A stretch of DNA of 64,000 nt, taken from positions 27,033,501 to 27,097,500 of the forward strand of contig NC_091677.1 in NCBI RefSeq assembly GCF_042453785.1, in the 5' to 3' direction. The stretch is from Malus domestica (lineage: Eukaryota; Streptophyta; Magnoliopsida; Rosales; Rosaceae). This document shows, piece after piece, positions 45,673-57,482 of the stretch. The stretch's first letter is position 1. Each line of letters opens with the position of its first letter. The notes beneath the pieces are model-generated. The model was not told the origin of the DNA and searched no databases. It saw only the letters and a list, made by a program, of their open reading frames with translations. Both the position numbers and the translations under genes were made by a program.

Positions 45673-46086
45673 ATGGCGGATAGGCGACGTCATGAAGTTA
45701 GAATTGGAATCGAATCTCCAGCATCACATTCTTCTATTGCTTCCAACATTACAACAGCAAATTCCACAACAAATCCTCCAGCTCAATTTCCAAGACAACC
45801 TGTTAACGGCAGACACATACCTTGTTCTATTGATAATCAATACATTCTTACTACTGTTGCTGATGGTCACCTTGGCTACGCATTACCCTCCAGTAACGGA
45901 TGCGTACGCGCACCTCAAGGATGTGTATTGCTAGCATGGGAAAACCCAGGTAGGACAGAACAATACCCTGTCAATTTGGTTTGTGTTGAAACAACAACTG
46001 AAGAGTCTACTAGTTATGTCGTTATTATTGAAGAACCACGCACTTATCAAGCAAAAATTCATCCTAGAGGCCTGTCTCTCCCATAG
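45673..46086 (+). CDS. Small unrecognised protein, 137 residues
   Basis: A clean intronless ORF starts MADRRRHEVRIGIESPASHS. The N-terminal third is Ser/Thr/Asn/Pro-rich and probably disordered. From about residue 50 the sequence is more globular, with CSIDNQYILTTVADGHLGYA, two further Cys in GCVRAPQGCVLLAW and a Val/Glu-rich C-terminal part ending in HPRGLSLP. No signal peptide or membrane segment. I recognise no family. A TATA-like box upstream and the absence of stops suggest a real gene, but it sits between repeats that may belong to one transposon, so it could be a transposon-borne or captured gene. Confidence 0.5.
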   Translation: MADRRRHEVRIGIESPASHSSIASNITTANSTTNPPAQFPRQPVNGRHIPCSIDNQYILTTVADGHLGYALPSSNGCVRAPQGCVLLAWENPGRTEQYPVNLVCVETTTEESTSYVVIIEEPRTYQAKIHPRGLSLP

Positions 46087-46379
46087 ATGAGCTCACGAAA
46101 TATGCAGAATGTTACCGTTGAGATTTTAAGCAGAGATGATGAGGACAATTAATATATTTTGTATTATGTTATACTTCACTGGTGTGTGAAAATATAATTA
46201 TCTTATGCTATGCTGGACTCCTCTTGGGTCCTTTTATCAACTTATGTAGTATTACAATATAATAATGTTTTCTTTCTAATGGGCCCATGATATAGATACT
46301 CTCAGCATTGTATATTTTTTTCTTTATAATTATGTTTCCCGTCTTGTTCATACATAAAAGAAAAAAGAAAAAAAAAGAA

Positions 46380-46546
46380 AAGAACAACGCAAGCCTGTTA
46401 TCAAGCTAAACACAATTAACCTTGAATAGAACTTCAAAATTAAAACAAAATTGGAAAAAAAAAAATAAAAGAACAACACCAGCCTGTTATCATGCTAAAC
46501 ACAATTAACCTTTGATAGAACTTCAAAATTAAAACAAAATTGGACT
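46380..46546. repeat. Tandem duplication, 89-bp period
   Basis: Copies starting agaacaacgcaagcctgtta at 46381 and agaacaacaccagcctgtta at 46470 both run to aacttcaaaattaaaacaaa and then attgga. The linker between them is an A-run of about eleven. It lies just downstream of the small ORF. Confidence 0.92.
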
Positions 46547-49500
46547 ATAACTAATAATGGCTTTGAAAAATTCTGTCCCCGGAATTTCACTATTAATTAC
46601 ATATCTCGTTATTTAAATTCGTATTTCACGTTTACGTTATTTTCATTAGTTAATTTTAATTTCGTTGATTTTTGGAATTAAATTGAATAACTATTGGGTT
46701 TGAATTTTTGTAATCAATCTTTAAAATTCATTGACCTTTCGAGTTCACAATTGATGTTTTCAAATAGATCTCAAGATCATGAACGCATAAACGAAAATCG
46801 TTTGCGAGTCCGGATTATAACGGTATAATTACAGACATTTGAAGTCGTTTCACTAAACTATAAATTTAAAGGAATATAAACTCCCACCTTGTGGGAAAGA
46901 GGCCATTCAGGCCAAAGGGAAGGAACCAATCGGTTAAATGGTGGAGGACCAATCAGAAATTAAGGGGGGAGGGGGTGGGTTGAGCAACCAATCAGAAATA
47001 AAAAAGAAAAAAGAAATTACTAAGTGAATCGATGCTCGAGTTGTGCTTTGCCATATCCAAGAGGTGGGGTATGATAGACGTACGAATACTTGATGACGTC
47101 ACGTGTCGATCTAGGACGTATGTTGGGATTGGGAAGTGACAAGCTTATAAAATTGGGTTTATATTAAGTTTCCCCTTCTCCAACTTGGACTTCTCCCTCT
47201 ATTTTATGGTGCAAGTTTGGGTTTCCCACCACCAAATTCAAAAACTTGGGTTTCCACCACCTCATTACACAATTGTGCCCACTAACTCTTATAATAATAA
47301 TTAAAAAATAGTTGTTATAATAATAATTGTGCCCTCTAACTCTTATAATAATAATTAAAATTCTACCCTAATTTTGTCTCGGGTCCCTTCTATCTCTTTC
47401 CCTTTACTTTCCTCTTCCGCTTTGCCTCCCTCAGATTCTCTCACACTTTTCTCTCTCTCTCTCTCCAACCCCTATTTCTCTCTCTACCTTTTCCAGACAA
47501 ATCGTGGAGGCTTTTGAGCTCCATTATCGCCAGAATCCCCTAGCAGAAACCCTGTATGCGATGGGGGAAGGTTTGGGAAGATCAGGGTCTAGTAGTGAAG
47601 GATCAAGGGAAGGGGTGGGTCGGGTTTGGGAAGATCAGTGGATGTAAAGCCTGAATTAGAAATCGCATTGTGATCCGAGTCTGATAGGGAGGGATCATAT
47701 GAAGGAGGTGCATCGGGTTAGGAGGTGTTGGTGAGGGAAAGGCGGGTGCGAGTCGGAAAAGGAATGAGGAGTCGTGGTCCTTATCAATATTTCGTCGCCG
47801 TCGTGGAAGCCTTCGAATTTGGAGTCAGCCGCACCTCCATTGCCACCTCAACAAGCTTCTGTTTTTGGGTTCGACCTCGATCTGCACCAAGCTCGAAAAA
47901 TTTCGGCTCTGTCAACCCATTATTGCTCTAAATCACGCAACAAATGCGTCCATTGTTCTGGTCGTACGAGCGCAAAGTTTTTCTGGTTCGTCTTCTTCCC
48001 ATTTTTTGGAAAAATGGTTCATGGGTTTTAATGTTATTGCATATTCCATTCAAATTATGATTTGGGTGTCTCGGATTTTAAATTTTAAATTTTGGCATGG
48101 CTTCTGACTCTATATTGTTGGTTGCTTGTAGGTTATGTCCCAGACTTCAAATTTTACAAAGTCGAAGCGATTATGAGGTGCGGAAACAATTCACTCATCT
48201 GTTTGGTTCTTAATTTTGTTTAGGTTGATTGTTTATAGCTCTGCATGTCTGCTGTGTTTTTTTCTTCTATTACTTTTGTGTGTGGAATACATGAGGTTAT
48301 GGGTTTTAATTTCATCTAATTATTTCTTTATCTTTACTATGATTATGGGACGAGCTAGGCCCTGGCGAGTTTCACATGTTTCTTCGATAAGAACTGTTGA
48401 ATCTTAAACACAGCTTACTGCATATTAATTGGCATTGCATTTTGCATTGGCATAATAAAATTAGGAAAACAACAAATTGATGTTTCAAATTTTGTTGTTT
48501 GGATAGTAGGAAGAATAGTTACCTGTTTCTAAGCCTGTGTAGTTATCTAAGCACTATCCCATCTTCTTCTGCAGTTGCCTTTAATCCTTTTTACACACTC
48601 AAATCCATTTGCATATATTGAACACATAGTCACAACTGATTTGGATTGGAGTTCAAACACGATAAACATTAAAGGTTAATGAAATTCTAATCTAGAGTGT
48701 CATTGAAGTCACTGGACCTAAATTTTGATTGTGGTGTAGCCTGTTGTGACATGTCAAAAGATCAATTAGTAGTTGTTAGTTGTACCACTATACATTTCAT
48801 TTCTGGAATTTAATGAAAATTATTTGTGATTATTGCTTGGAATTATAGACAAGATTTTGAAAAGTTAATTCCTTTTATTGCTTCTTGTTCGTCATTGCAA
48901 ATGCTCATAAAGGATATAAGGTGATGGGTACAATGTTAGTAATAAAAGGTTAGTTTGTTAACAGATTGCTTGAACAATTGAATAATGTTGCAACTCTCCT
49001 GCATATTCCTGATGTTCTTTCCTCTTGTTTTTTCGTCATGCCATACTTCGTTTTTTGGTTCATCTGTAAGTTTCTACTGAATCTTTGAACCAGTTTGGGC
49101 AGTTGGTTGTTGATCTTGCCACCAAAGAACTATTGCATTATACTGACAAGTCAGTGACTTTTGTATGTACACGATGCAATTACTATCCCAAAATTGTTCA
49201 TTAAGTTGGTGCTTGATGATCTCAATTCTTTGTTTTATGAGTTTTGCTCCAGGCCACATTATGTAAGGGTTATCTATTTTCTAAATGCACGTGAGTGATT
49301 TGATCAATTGTGGTCTACATGTATTTGCTCCCACATATTTTACTGCCATTCAAGAAGTCTCCAATCATCGAGAAGGTAGAGGTTGGTCTTTTTCTTTACT
49401 GGCATTATAGTTGTGGATTGGTGTGCACTTAGGATCAAATTCTGGCTCTAAAAATATTATCTCACTTGATTTGTAATTATTGAGAACAAATTTGGCCTCA

Positions 49501-49799
49501 ACACAGGCTATTTTCTTTTATGCCTTTTAAGTAAATATTCATGAATCTTTCACAGTGGGTGAATCATTTATTTTCTTGCTAGGCGAGATACTAGAAGGAT
49601 TTGGTTGCTTACATGGTGCTTATATTTGTATGAATTGATTGTAGAACTAAATTTTAGAAGCATGTTTTAGCTCTGCCCTTAGTTTAATAATTGGTATCTT
49701 GGATGTGCATGTAAAACCTGCCGAATAATTTATTAATGATGGTATCACTATTTGGTTTGATTTTGAAAATTTGAATTTATGTTTTTTTTTTAATATTTA
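46547..49799. other. Gene-poor region with leader-like segment
   Basis: A short tandem repeat (aattgtgccc(a/t)ctaactct followed by tataataataatt) lies at about 47271-47358 and a (tc)n tract at 47452-47465. Sequence from about 47490 to 48030 resembles a 5' exon in base composition, and one frame reads SAAPPLPPQQASVFGFDL, but I could not connect it to a recognisable protein. Introns or transposon interior are both possible. The remainder to 49799 shows no supported gene. Confidence 0.5.
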
Positions 49800-50070
49800 A
49801 CCTATTTGGCACAATAACAAAATTGTGCAAACATGGCTTGGAAAAGTCATCTAACACAGGTGTCAAAACAAAGGCACAAATACACCGGATTGGTACTTAA
49901 CTGTTTGAGCACAAAAAGTCATATTGTGCCCTTTCATCAAATGTGACGCCCATAAAGGGCACATACAATATAATAGTAGTTGCACTTTTGCCATTGGTCT
50001 ATAGGCACATATGTTGGTGCCCTTTGGCCTCAAAGGGCATAAATAATTTATAGTGCGTAGTATTGTAGTG
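49800..50070. mobile_element. Probable CACTA-type transposon terminus
   Basis: The complement of the right end reads cactacaatactacgcacta, matching the CACTA terminus plus a subterminal region in which gggcac or gtgccc recurs at about 49938, 49975 and 50018. The matching left terminus was not identified with certainty; the gggcac-rich stretch at 44625-44830 is a candidate for the opposite subterminal region. A 3-base target duplication could not be checked without the left end. Confidence 0.5.
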
Positions 50071-50951
50071 TTATGTCGCGCACAAGTTGACCAATTACTA
50101 AGTTAACTATGTTTTTATTGTGAATGTGGGCATCTCAACTCACAACCGAGCTCGGTTGGATGTGTAGAATAGATGTGGTGGTGGTGGTAATGTGCTGTTG
50201 ACTTTGCACCTGACCAACTGCGGTCGATGAAAGAACACCTCTCGCCCTAGGGTCCTAGAACCTGAAAATAAGGCTGCTTAATTCACTGCGAAGTTCATGA
50301 TCTTTTGCACCAATTTCGACGACTTCAACTATATTCATGAGTATATAAGTGCGTCGAATCGATATCAGGCTGTATGGGAAAAGATACTTAAAATAGATGA
50401 ATGTCTTTATGGTGAATGTGGTTCGGCTGTTAAGATGTCATACTATGAAGTGCACATGGAAGTAACCAATCTTAGAACACCTCTTTTTACTGGAGAGGTT
50501 TTTTACGTTAAGCGTTTTGAGTTGTTTATTGAGTTGAAAGGGGCCTCTTATGTTGCAAAACCATTTCTTTTTATAGTGGTGGGTTTCATGGTAACAAGGT
50601 TTGCCGAGCTAGAGTCCTGGTAGGACTATACCTACTTAGCACTCACCTGGATATCCTTTGAATTTCTCTCTTTAAACCCCTTTTTAGCTAAAACACAATC
50701 TCTATCTAATCTTGGCTTCTTTGACTTGAACTAAGATTCTGAACCTAGTCTCCTTATATACTTAATTCATTCTTATTTGATCAGCTATAGGTTTCGATTC
50801 CTGGAATAATTCAAATTTTACCAAAACCCATTTTGATCCATAATAGCCATAATTCAACTAGGACTTGACCAAGCCACGTCTAAGTCTGATCCCTTAGTAG
50901 TCCCTCTTCCATCAGAAACCAGTCAAATCAATGCTCTTCTGGGCTGGAACC
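50071..50951. other. Spacer before the nested gypsy pile
   Basis: A 108-codon ORF (50297-50623) begins MIFCTNFDDFNYIHEYISAS but resembles nothing I know. Sequence around 50160-50290 and 50620-50900 has the look of old retroelement leader DNA. No feature can be supported. Confidence 0.5.
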
Positions 50952-51192
50952 TGATAGGAGCATATTTATGCGACTTAGTTAGCTTGTTCTTGTGCATTTA
51001 TGTTGTTATTTCTTAGTTAATTATGTATTTTAAGCTATTTTCGTGTGTTGTAGGTCCTAATAACAAAGTTGGCAAGAAAGTGCATTTTGGTGCATTTTTG
51101 AGCATTTTTTAGCCAATATTGCATAGTGCAAGCATGGAGATGGATGTTTTTGAAGATTAAAAGACTAGAAATCAGCATATGTGTGTGTAAGT

Positions 51193-51910
51193 TGTGGAGC
51201 CAAAAATATTCTCAAGGCGACATGTGGATTTTTTGACAAAAATGACAAAAATACCCTTGCAGTACAACGAGGTTCCTACGCGCAAGCAGCGGGCAACCCT
51301 CTTTCAACCAAGACAGAAGTGCCCAAAATAGGTAACAATTTAAAGTCCATCTCATCAAATCCTTTCTACAAGGTAATTCCCAAACACATTCCTTTTAAAT
51401 TATGTTAATTGGCTAATTAATGGGTTTATTGCCTAATTAACCCATTAATTGTCAATTAAACCATCCATTATATCCAAATAACCACAAAACACATCCAATT
51501 CAACCCAAAAACACCACATGGCCGGCTATCCCCATTCAAAACCTAATGCACCTCCCTTTTCCTAACCTTTTTCACTTTTCTCCATTTTATTATCCCATTT
51601 ATACAAATAATCAATTTTGTAACTCCTAATTAAACCTAAATTAAACCCAAAAAACCCTAGCCACCTCCTATCCCTATAAATATACTCTCATTCTCACCAA
51701 AAAAAGCCAATTCCAACACTTTGGCAAAAATCCAAAATACTCTAAATACTATTTCTCTCTAAAATTCTAACTTTGGCATAAGAGGTTCTTCGGCCAAAGC
51801 CCCCCCCATTCATCGTGGGCGCGTGAGGCTTTTGGCCTTAACCTAAGGTGCTAGTTGTTTTGTAGGTGCAAAATAGTCCAAGATCGAGGAGGAGAAAATT
51901 TGCATCCACA
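51193..51910 (+). repeat. 5' LTR of inner gypsy element
   Basis: Pairs with the split LTR at 58150-60573. It contains tataaatatactctcattct at about 51673, a plausible TATA region, and the C-run gccccccccatt near its end. It differs from its partner by scattered substitutions, roughly a dozen by eye. Confidence 0.93.
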
Positions 51911-52074
51911 AATTGGTGCTTTCATTGAGAGTTGAAATCCATACTCGTAGAAGACTCTCGCACAAAAAGGTTTTTTCTTTATTTTCTAGTCCATTTGAAT
52001 ATTTTTCATACGTTCTTATTATTAGAATTTTTTACTTGCAAAGGATCTTTTATAAAACGTATAAGCAAAATATA

Positions 52075-52578
52075 ATGGCTAGAAATTTAGAAAATTCCAC
52101 AAGTGAAAATTCTAATGTTCAAGAAATGGGATTGCGGAGATCTGTGAGGCTAAATGCGACAATAAGTGGAGCAGCACCACCACCACGAGTTTCCACCATG
52201 GGAACCACCACGGTGGCTACCTCGGTAGCCACCCGTGGCGAGGTCCATGGTGCCTTCATCACGGCTCGAGCCGTGCCATCCAAGGCTCACGGCACCAAGG
52301 CCATTATCCAAGTCGTGCCATCCAAGTTTGCACAGGCCCGGGCCCAAGCCTCACATTCGCATGCATCACATACTAAGCAGCCTGCTCCCACCAAGCAACC
52401 TGCTCTCGCGGCCCAACCTGCTCCCGCCAAGCAACCTGCTTTCGTGACCCAGCCTGCTCCCGACGAGCAACCCACTCTCGACGAGCAGCCCATTCTCACG
52501 GCCCAACCTGCTCTTGCCGAGCAGCCTGCTCTCTTGACCCAACCTGCTCCTGACAAGCAGCCCACTCCCGTGGCCTAG
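52075..52578 (+). pseudogene. N-terminal gag of inner gypsy element with short repeats
   Basis: The frame starts MARNLENSTSENSNVQEMGL and runs into a degenerate repeat of about 18 bases encoding units such as QPAPTK, QPALAA, QPAPAK and QPAFVT from about 52378 onward, ending at a TAG at 52576. This Pro/Ala/Gln repeat precedes the capsid part in a different segment. The stop and later frame changes make it non-functional as it stands. Confidence 0.7.
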
Positions 52579-53359
52579 CAGCTCCAGTCGAGCAGCCCAC
52601 TCTCACGGCCTAGCCTGCTCCCGTGGCTTTCCAAGCAGCCCAAGTCGGCCCAAGACTATCTCAACCATCCGGACCTACCATCGAGCCGGGGGCATTCTTA
52701 CCACATTTTTTTGCGGATTTGACATTTCCCAACTCAAATCTCGCGCTCGGAGTCTACCACCATTCCACTGCCCAAGGAGGCACATTCCTTCCAAGCTCTT
52801 CCAATCCAAATGGCAAACAACACTTGTCTTGACAAGTCATAGAGTTGACGAGCCCCCTTGCATAACAGACAGCCTTGGTGAATCAACTTTTGCAACGCAT
52901 CGGGATCCAACGTGCCCCGGACGAGGTATCCCGAAGTAGGACAAGGGCAGACAGACCTTTCCAGTAGCGTCCCAGCAAGCGGCCACTCGACCAGCCACGA
53001 GCAGAACGTTTGGGAAGTATACATTCCCATCTTAGCGCGCGGAGGAGCATGCACTCTCGACTAGGCCCATGGATGAACATACATTCACGGTTGGGGTCGT
53101 ACTCTGATAGTCAACATGAGCAACCTTCCGGGCAAAGTGTCCATTCGGAGCTAAGCCCACAAGGAGCATCCTCCACCTCACATCAAAGTAGGCAGCACGA
53201 CAGACGGAGAGAAGTAGTCACTCAATCCAGCTCAAGTTCAACCAACAGCCTGCGAAGAACTCGCTCGCCTGCTAAGAACGCACCATATGCACTGTATCCG
53301 CGGCATAGACGAGCCAAACACCTGGAAGAGCAGCCTAGACCAGCAAGTCATGGCTGAAG

Positions 53360-54080
53360 GCAGCCGAGAGCTCAGCTACCCCAACAAAGGCAAATTCAGG
53401 AAGAAGTAGAGAGACTTTTGACCAAGCGATTGCATGATTTCCAACGTAACGAGGTCACTGACGAGGCACTTCGACGGAACATGATCAACATAAGCAGGTC
53501 ACCCTTCACGGATGAGATCAAGCAGGCAGAGCCTTCATGCGAGTTCAGCATGCCACATTTCACATCTTTCAAAGGGGATGAAGACCCGGAGAGACACATA
53601 AAGCGCTACCGAAGCGCAATGATCCTTTATCGAAACAACGATGATCTCATGTGTAAGATATTCACCACCACTCTACAAGGCGAGGTGCAAGATTAGTTCT
53701 ACACCCTGCCGCCACAATCCATCCGGAATTTCTACGAACTTTCTTTGGTTTTCACCAAAGAATATTCATCCTATCGCTCGATCAAAAAGAAGTCTGACCA
53801 TTTGTTCGACGTCAAGAAAAACCCAAAGGAGTCGCTTTGCGACTATGTGAGGAGATTCAAAGTAGAGAAGGCAAAAATAGTCCGATGCAACGACTCGATA
53901 GCTAGAGCAGCCTTCTAAAAAGGACTTCCAGCAGACCACCCGCTATTCGAAAAATTGATCATGAAAGAAGATCTAACTCTGGCAGACTTTTTTGCTTTGG
54001 TAGAGAAGCCTGCACTTTGGGATGAGGCTCGCCAATGCACATTCAAGGACTTGAAGAAGTACCCGACATCACCTCCATAG
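53360..54080 (+). pseudogene. gag capsid region of inner gypsy element
   Basis: Reads FSMPHFTSFKGDEDPERHIK, then across a TAG at 53694 into FYTLPPQSIRNFYELSLVFT and SLCDYVRRFKVEKAKI, with another stop near 53917 before KGLPADHPLFEKL. This is the conserved retrotransposon gag (capsid) domain. Two nonsense changes interrupt it. Confidence 0.85.
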
Positions 54081-54149
54081 AAGCAGCGAAGGACTTATTC
54101 ACATGTTTGACGGTATCTAAAGTAGCAATAAGCTCTACCATCATGCGAG

Positions 54150-54975
54150 AAAAGATGGGGGCCCGACTACCTGTATTCTACAGTTACCTGTATTCTACAG
54201 TTCAAAAGCTCTCCTTGATGATATTAAAAATTCAAAAGCTAACTTTGGCGATAGTTGTTGTAACCCGGAAGCACAAGTTTTACTTTCAAATGCATGCAGT
54301 CATCCTTATGACGTACTATTCTACCCAATCCAGACGCGCGACGATAAAGGCATAGACCCCGGCGGATGTAAAGTTTTATGATGAACGCAACACTGGAAGG
54401 ACACACTCAGAAGCAAGTTTTGTCCTCGTCACCCTAAAAGATTCTACATAGGAGCAACATGTACCGGCATTTGAGTACCACTTCTTGTTGCGCACCACAC
54501 GGCCCTAGCCGACCCTTGCTCAATGATTCAACTCTAGAGTGGCCCAATACCGGCAGTTGAGCATCTCCTGCTGCGTATGACATGGCCCCATCTCCACAGC
54601 TCCCTACTGTGCCTTCACGCCGAGCCTAGGTGACGCAACAGAACGGCCCAATGATGCCTCAGAAGTAGCCGAGCACACTCCAGTCGCACCTACTCCACCT
54701 GATGGAGACTTCTGGCATTTGCATGTCGACGGCGCAGAAAAGCCCTCATCACTGCCTGCAGAGAAAGATCCAAAAAGACGAATCTCATCTGGGAAGGTCT
54801 GTACAAGATCAGCAGAGTAGGCGACAAGAGTAATTACACCCTCGCCACCATGAAACGGCAAAAAGATCGAAAAACAGTGGATGGCCTACAATATGAAGAA
54901 GTACCATGTGTGACCTCCCGCTACATCAAAACGCGAAGACTTAAGAAGCTCGACGGGCACCACCTCACAAGCTGA
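54150..54975 (+). pseudogene. RNase H and integrase C-terminal remnants of inner gypsy element
   Basis: At 54158-54340 the frame resembles the RNase H segment LPVFY...KIQKLTLAIVVVTRK that follows RT in gypsy elements. At about 54715 the segment DFWHLHVDGA marks the start of the second RNase H, and at about 54880-54910 the text NMKKYHV matches the C-terminal end of a gypsy polyprotein. Protease, RT and the integrase core are absent, so several kilobases of pol have been lost. Confidence 0.65.
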
Positions 54976-56094
54976 TGACTATCCAGTTGTTATGCAGTTC
55001 CTACCTTACAGCTAAAGTTCTCGTTCGTTTCACTTGTTTTTCAATTAGGAATTAAGAAGTAATCACAACTTGGCTTGGCTGCATGCTTACAACAACTAAT
55101 CACCTTTGCACTTCAAAAGAAGACTGCGCCCTTCTTAGGGACTCATCGCAGGAATTGCGCCTCCCGAGGGACCAACCATGCTCTTCAGTATGAGAGGGTA
55201 AACTAATTCCCCGACACCCATATGGGTTAGCTCTCCAAGATGGGAGGATAAACTTTACATTCCGAATATCCAGATGTGGATGAGCCTGGCTGCCCTAGTA
55301 TAACTAGATGCACGATGGCTTGCGCCGGGATTCCTAGAAGTAGCCACAATGGTCTTTTTCAAGGCTTAGCTAATTGAAGGATTTTGGGTCTCTTGGCCTA
55401 ATCCGTTGGAAACCGGGCCCTAGATACGGAGGGGGCACATTATGCAGTACGCCTTACAGACGGCTGCCCTGGAACCCTAAAGCTGCTATCGAGTGCACTA
55501 AGGTAGCCTACGGATTCCGGAAGACTGTCTACGGCTTGCCCTTCGAGCAGTAAAGCCGCACTAGACTTTTACAACCGCACATTCTTGTGAAAGGTTAAAC
55601 AAGCTAGCACCCATATACGAAGTTTTATCCACTGCCGACATGCTACGTAGTCGATAAGCTTCACCTCTGCCAAACGCGGAACAACCTACACCAAGTCCTA
55701 AAGTGTTGTGATACTTGCTACGCAACCTACGGAATTGGAGAAAGTCAAGTTAACAGCCAGGTGGTTATGCGGACTTGTCTGCTTTTGTAAGTAAGGCATC
55801 CGACTGCCAACCCTATGGCTAACAACTTTGCAAAGTTCTACACCAACACCTACGGCTGCATAGGCTACGCGGGCTTGTCTGCTTATAAAAAAGTAGCATG
55901 CCTGCTACTGGTCTATCAAGTTTAAAGGTTAGGGCATGAACAAAAGAAGCGAAGATGAAGAAAAGCGAAGGAAAACATATTTATTAACAACTAGCAAAGG
56001 CCCAATGAGTTCAAGCAAAACAAGAGCTACAAGAAAAAACAAATAAAATCCTAAAGGCTATCTAAAAGACTATAGCAGCTTGGACATCCCACGA
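54976..56094. other. Non-coding interior of inner gypsy element
   Basis: No continuous frame. Short recurring words such as ctacgg and acttgtctgcttt (about 55770 and 55872) suggest degenerate repetition. It probably belongs to the long untranslated region between pol and the antisense frame. Confidence 0.5.
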
Positions 56095-57482
56095 CTACTC
56101 GGTCGCCACACCTTCAGCAGCCACGACGCTCTTAGCAGCGGTATCATCTGACGCTTCACCCCCGGCTGCCCTAGCCTGGGCACTAACTTCTCCAACTACT
56201 TCACCAATGGAAGCCTCAAAAGTAAAATCAAGCAAGTCTTCTGGAGAAATAAAGAAGGTCTCAAAACCCCGAGCCTAGCCTTTTCACCTTTCAGTTGCTT
56301 ATCCTCCTTGAGCAGACCAATATGGATGCTCTGCAGCTCATCCACTTCCTTCTTCAGACTTTCGTTGATCTTCAGTATGCCTTGAAGTTCCAACACTTGG
56401 GGTTCAAGCCTATCGATGATTCTCTTGAAATGGATCACTTAGTTATAAGCAGCAATCAACTCTTCATTCTTTATAGCAGAACGAAGCTCAGAAATGACAT
56501 GCTTAAGATCTTGAATCTAAGGTATGTGACATCCGATCTTCTTCTCTGCACTTTCATGCTTAACTTGGATCGCGTCAAGCCTAGTCTTCAAGTCAACGAT
56601 CTCTTGGCGAGCGGTCTCAAGCTGCAAAGAAGTGGGGGCAGAAATATTAAACCCTTTCAAAGTAATGAGCTCAGAATCTGCCATAGTATTTGCCATCTCC
56701 TTAGCAGCCTTGTTATATCTGCATCATAGTAAGCAAAGCAGTTCTTCTATATTGGGTCGTATGCTTCACAAACAAGCTTGAGCAAACACCTTTCTGACGC
56801 CATCAACAAACTTGGCACAAGCGTCCATGTTTTCAAGAGATCTGGTTTCAAAAGCACATAGATCTCAGCAGCCTCCCCAGAAGCAGGCTTAGTGGATTTC
56901 TCACAGCTGCCTACGCGAGCAGTCTCCTCATTCCCAGTAGGCGAATCAGTCTCAGCAGCATAAGGAATGGGCCTTGGCACCACTTTAGCAACAGAGTCCA
57001 CCTTATCGCTCTTCATAATAGCAAGCCTCTCCAATGGTGAACCAGACTTAGCTCCCAACAGACGTCTTGGTACAAAATTTGGTACTAGGGGCATGACAGG
57101 ACCTTTATGCCGAACAATCCTATTAGCAATCGTACTAGCCATTCTTGACATGGCATGTGCCACATGCTCAGATCTAGCAGCCTTATTTTTCGTCCCCTTG
57201 GAAAAAGTCAAGTTAATCACAAGCCTGAAGGCAGTCGACGAACCCGCGCGAGTGAAAGAAGTCTTTGGTTTTTCTCAGCCGGCTTCTTTTGAGCAGGCAG
57301 GGAATATTCTTTTTTCCACCTTCACTTGTAGCAGGATCCACAACAGTGATTGGACGAGCCAATGCATCCGCCTTGATCCTATTCACTTCGTATTTTGGGA
57401 GCAGCCCATGTTTCTCCTGACGAAGAGAGTTAAAGTAGCCAACGTCATTCGTGGTACCTAGCAGGGGAGTTAAACCCAACAT
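56095..57482 (-). pseudogene. Antisense accessory reading region of inner gypsy element
   Basis: On the strand opposite gag-pol, frames at 57482-57213, 57220-56747 and 56438-56196 are consecutive pieces of one protein. Recognisable parts are a basic segment VMPLVPNFVPRRLLGAKSG, an acidic or Ser-rich segment, and a coiled-coil stretch VLELQGILKINESLKKEVDE with further heptads, ending Glu-Gly-Val-Ala-Thr-Glu-stop at 56095. Frameshifts separate the pieces. Antisense ORFs between pol and the 3' LTR are known for some Tat-branch gypsy elements; assignment to that class is inference. Function unknown. Confidence 0.65.

Noticed and set aside
47725..48107. Overlapping ORFs suggesting a gene with exon at 47.7-48.0 kb
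   Set aside because: Three frames are open at once, none matches a known protein, and no downstream exon could be joined with confidence.
50297..50623. 108-codon ORF MIFCTNFDDFNY...
   Set aside because: Open but resembling nothing, in repeat-like surroundings and without a promoter; too weak to annotate as a gene.
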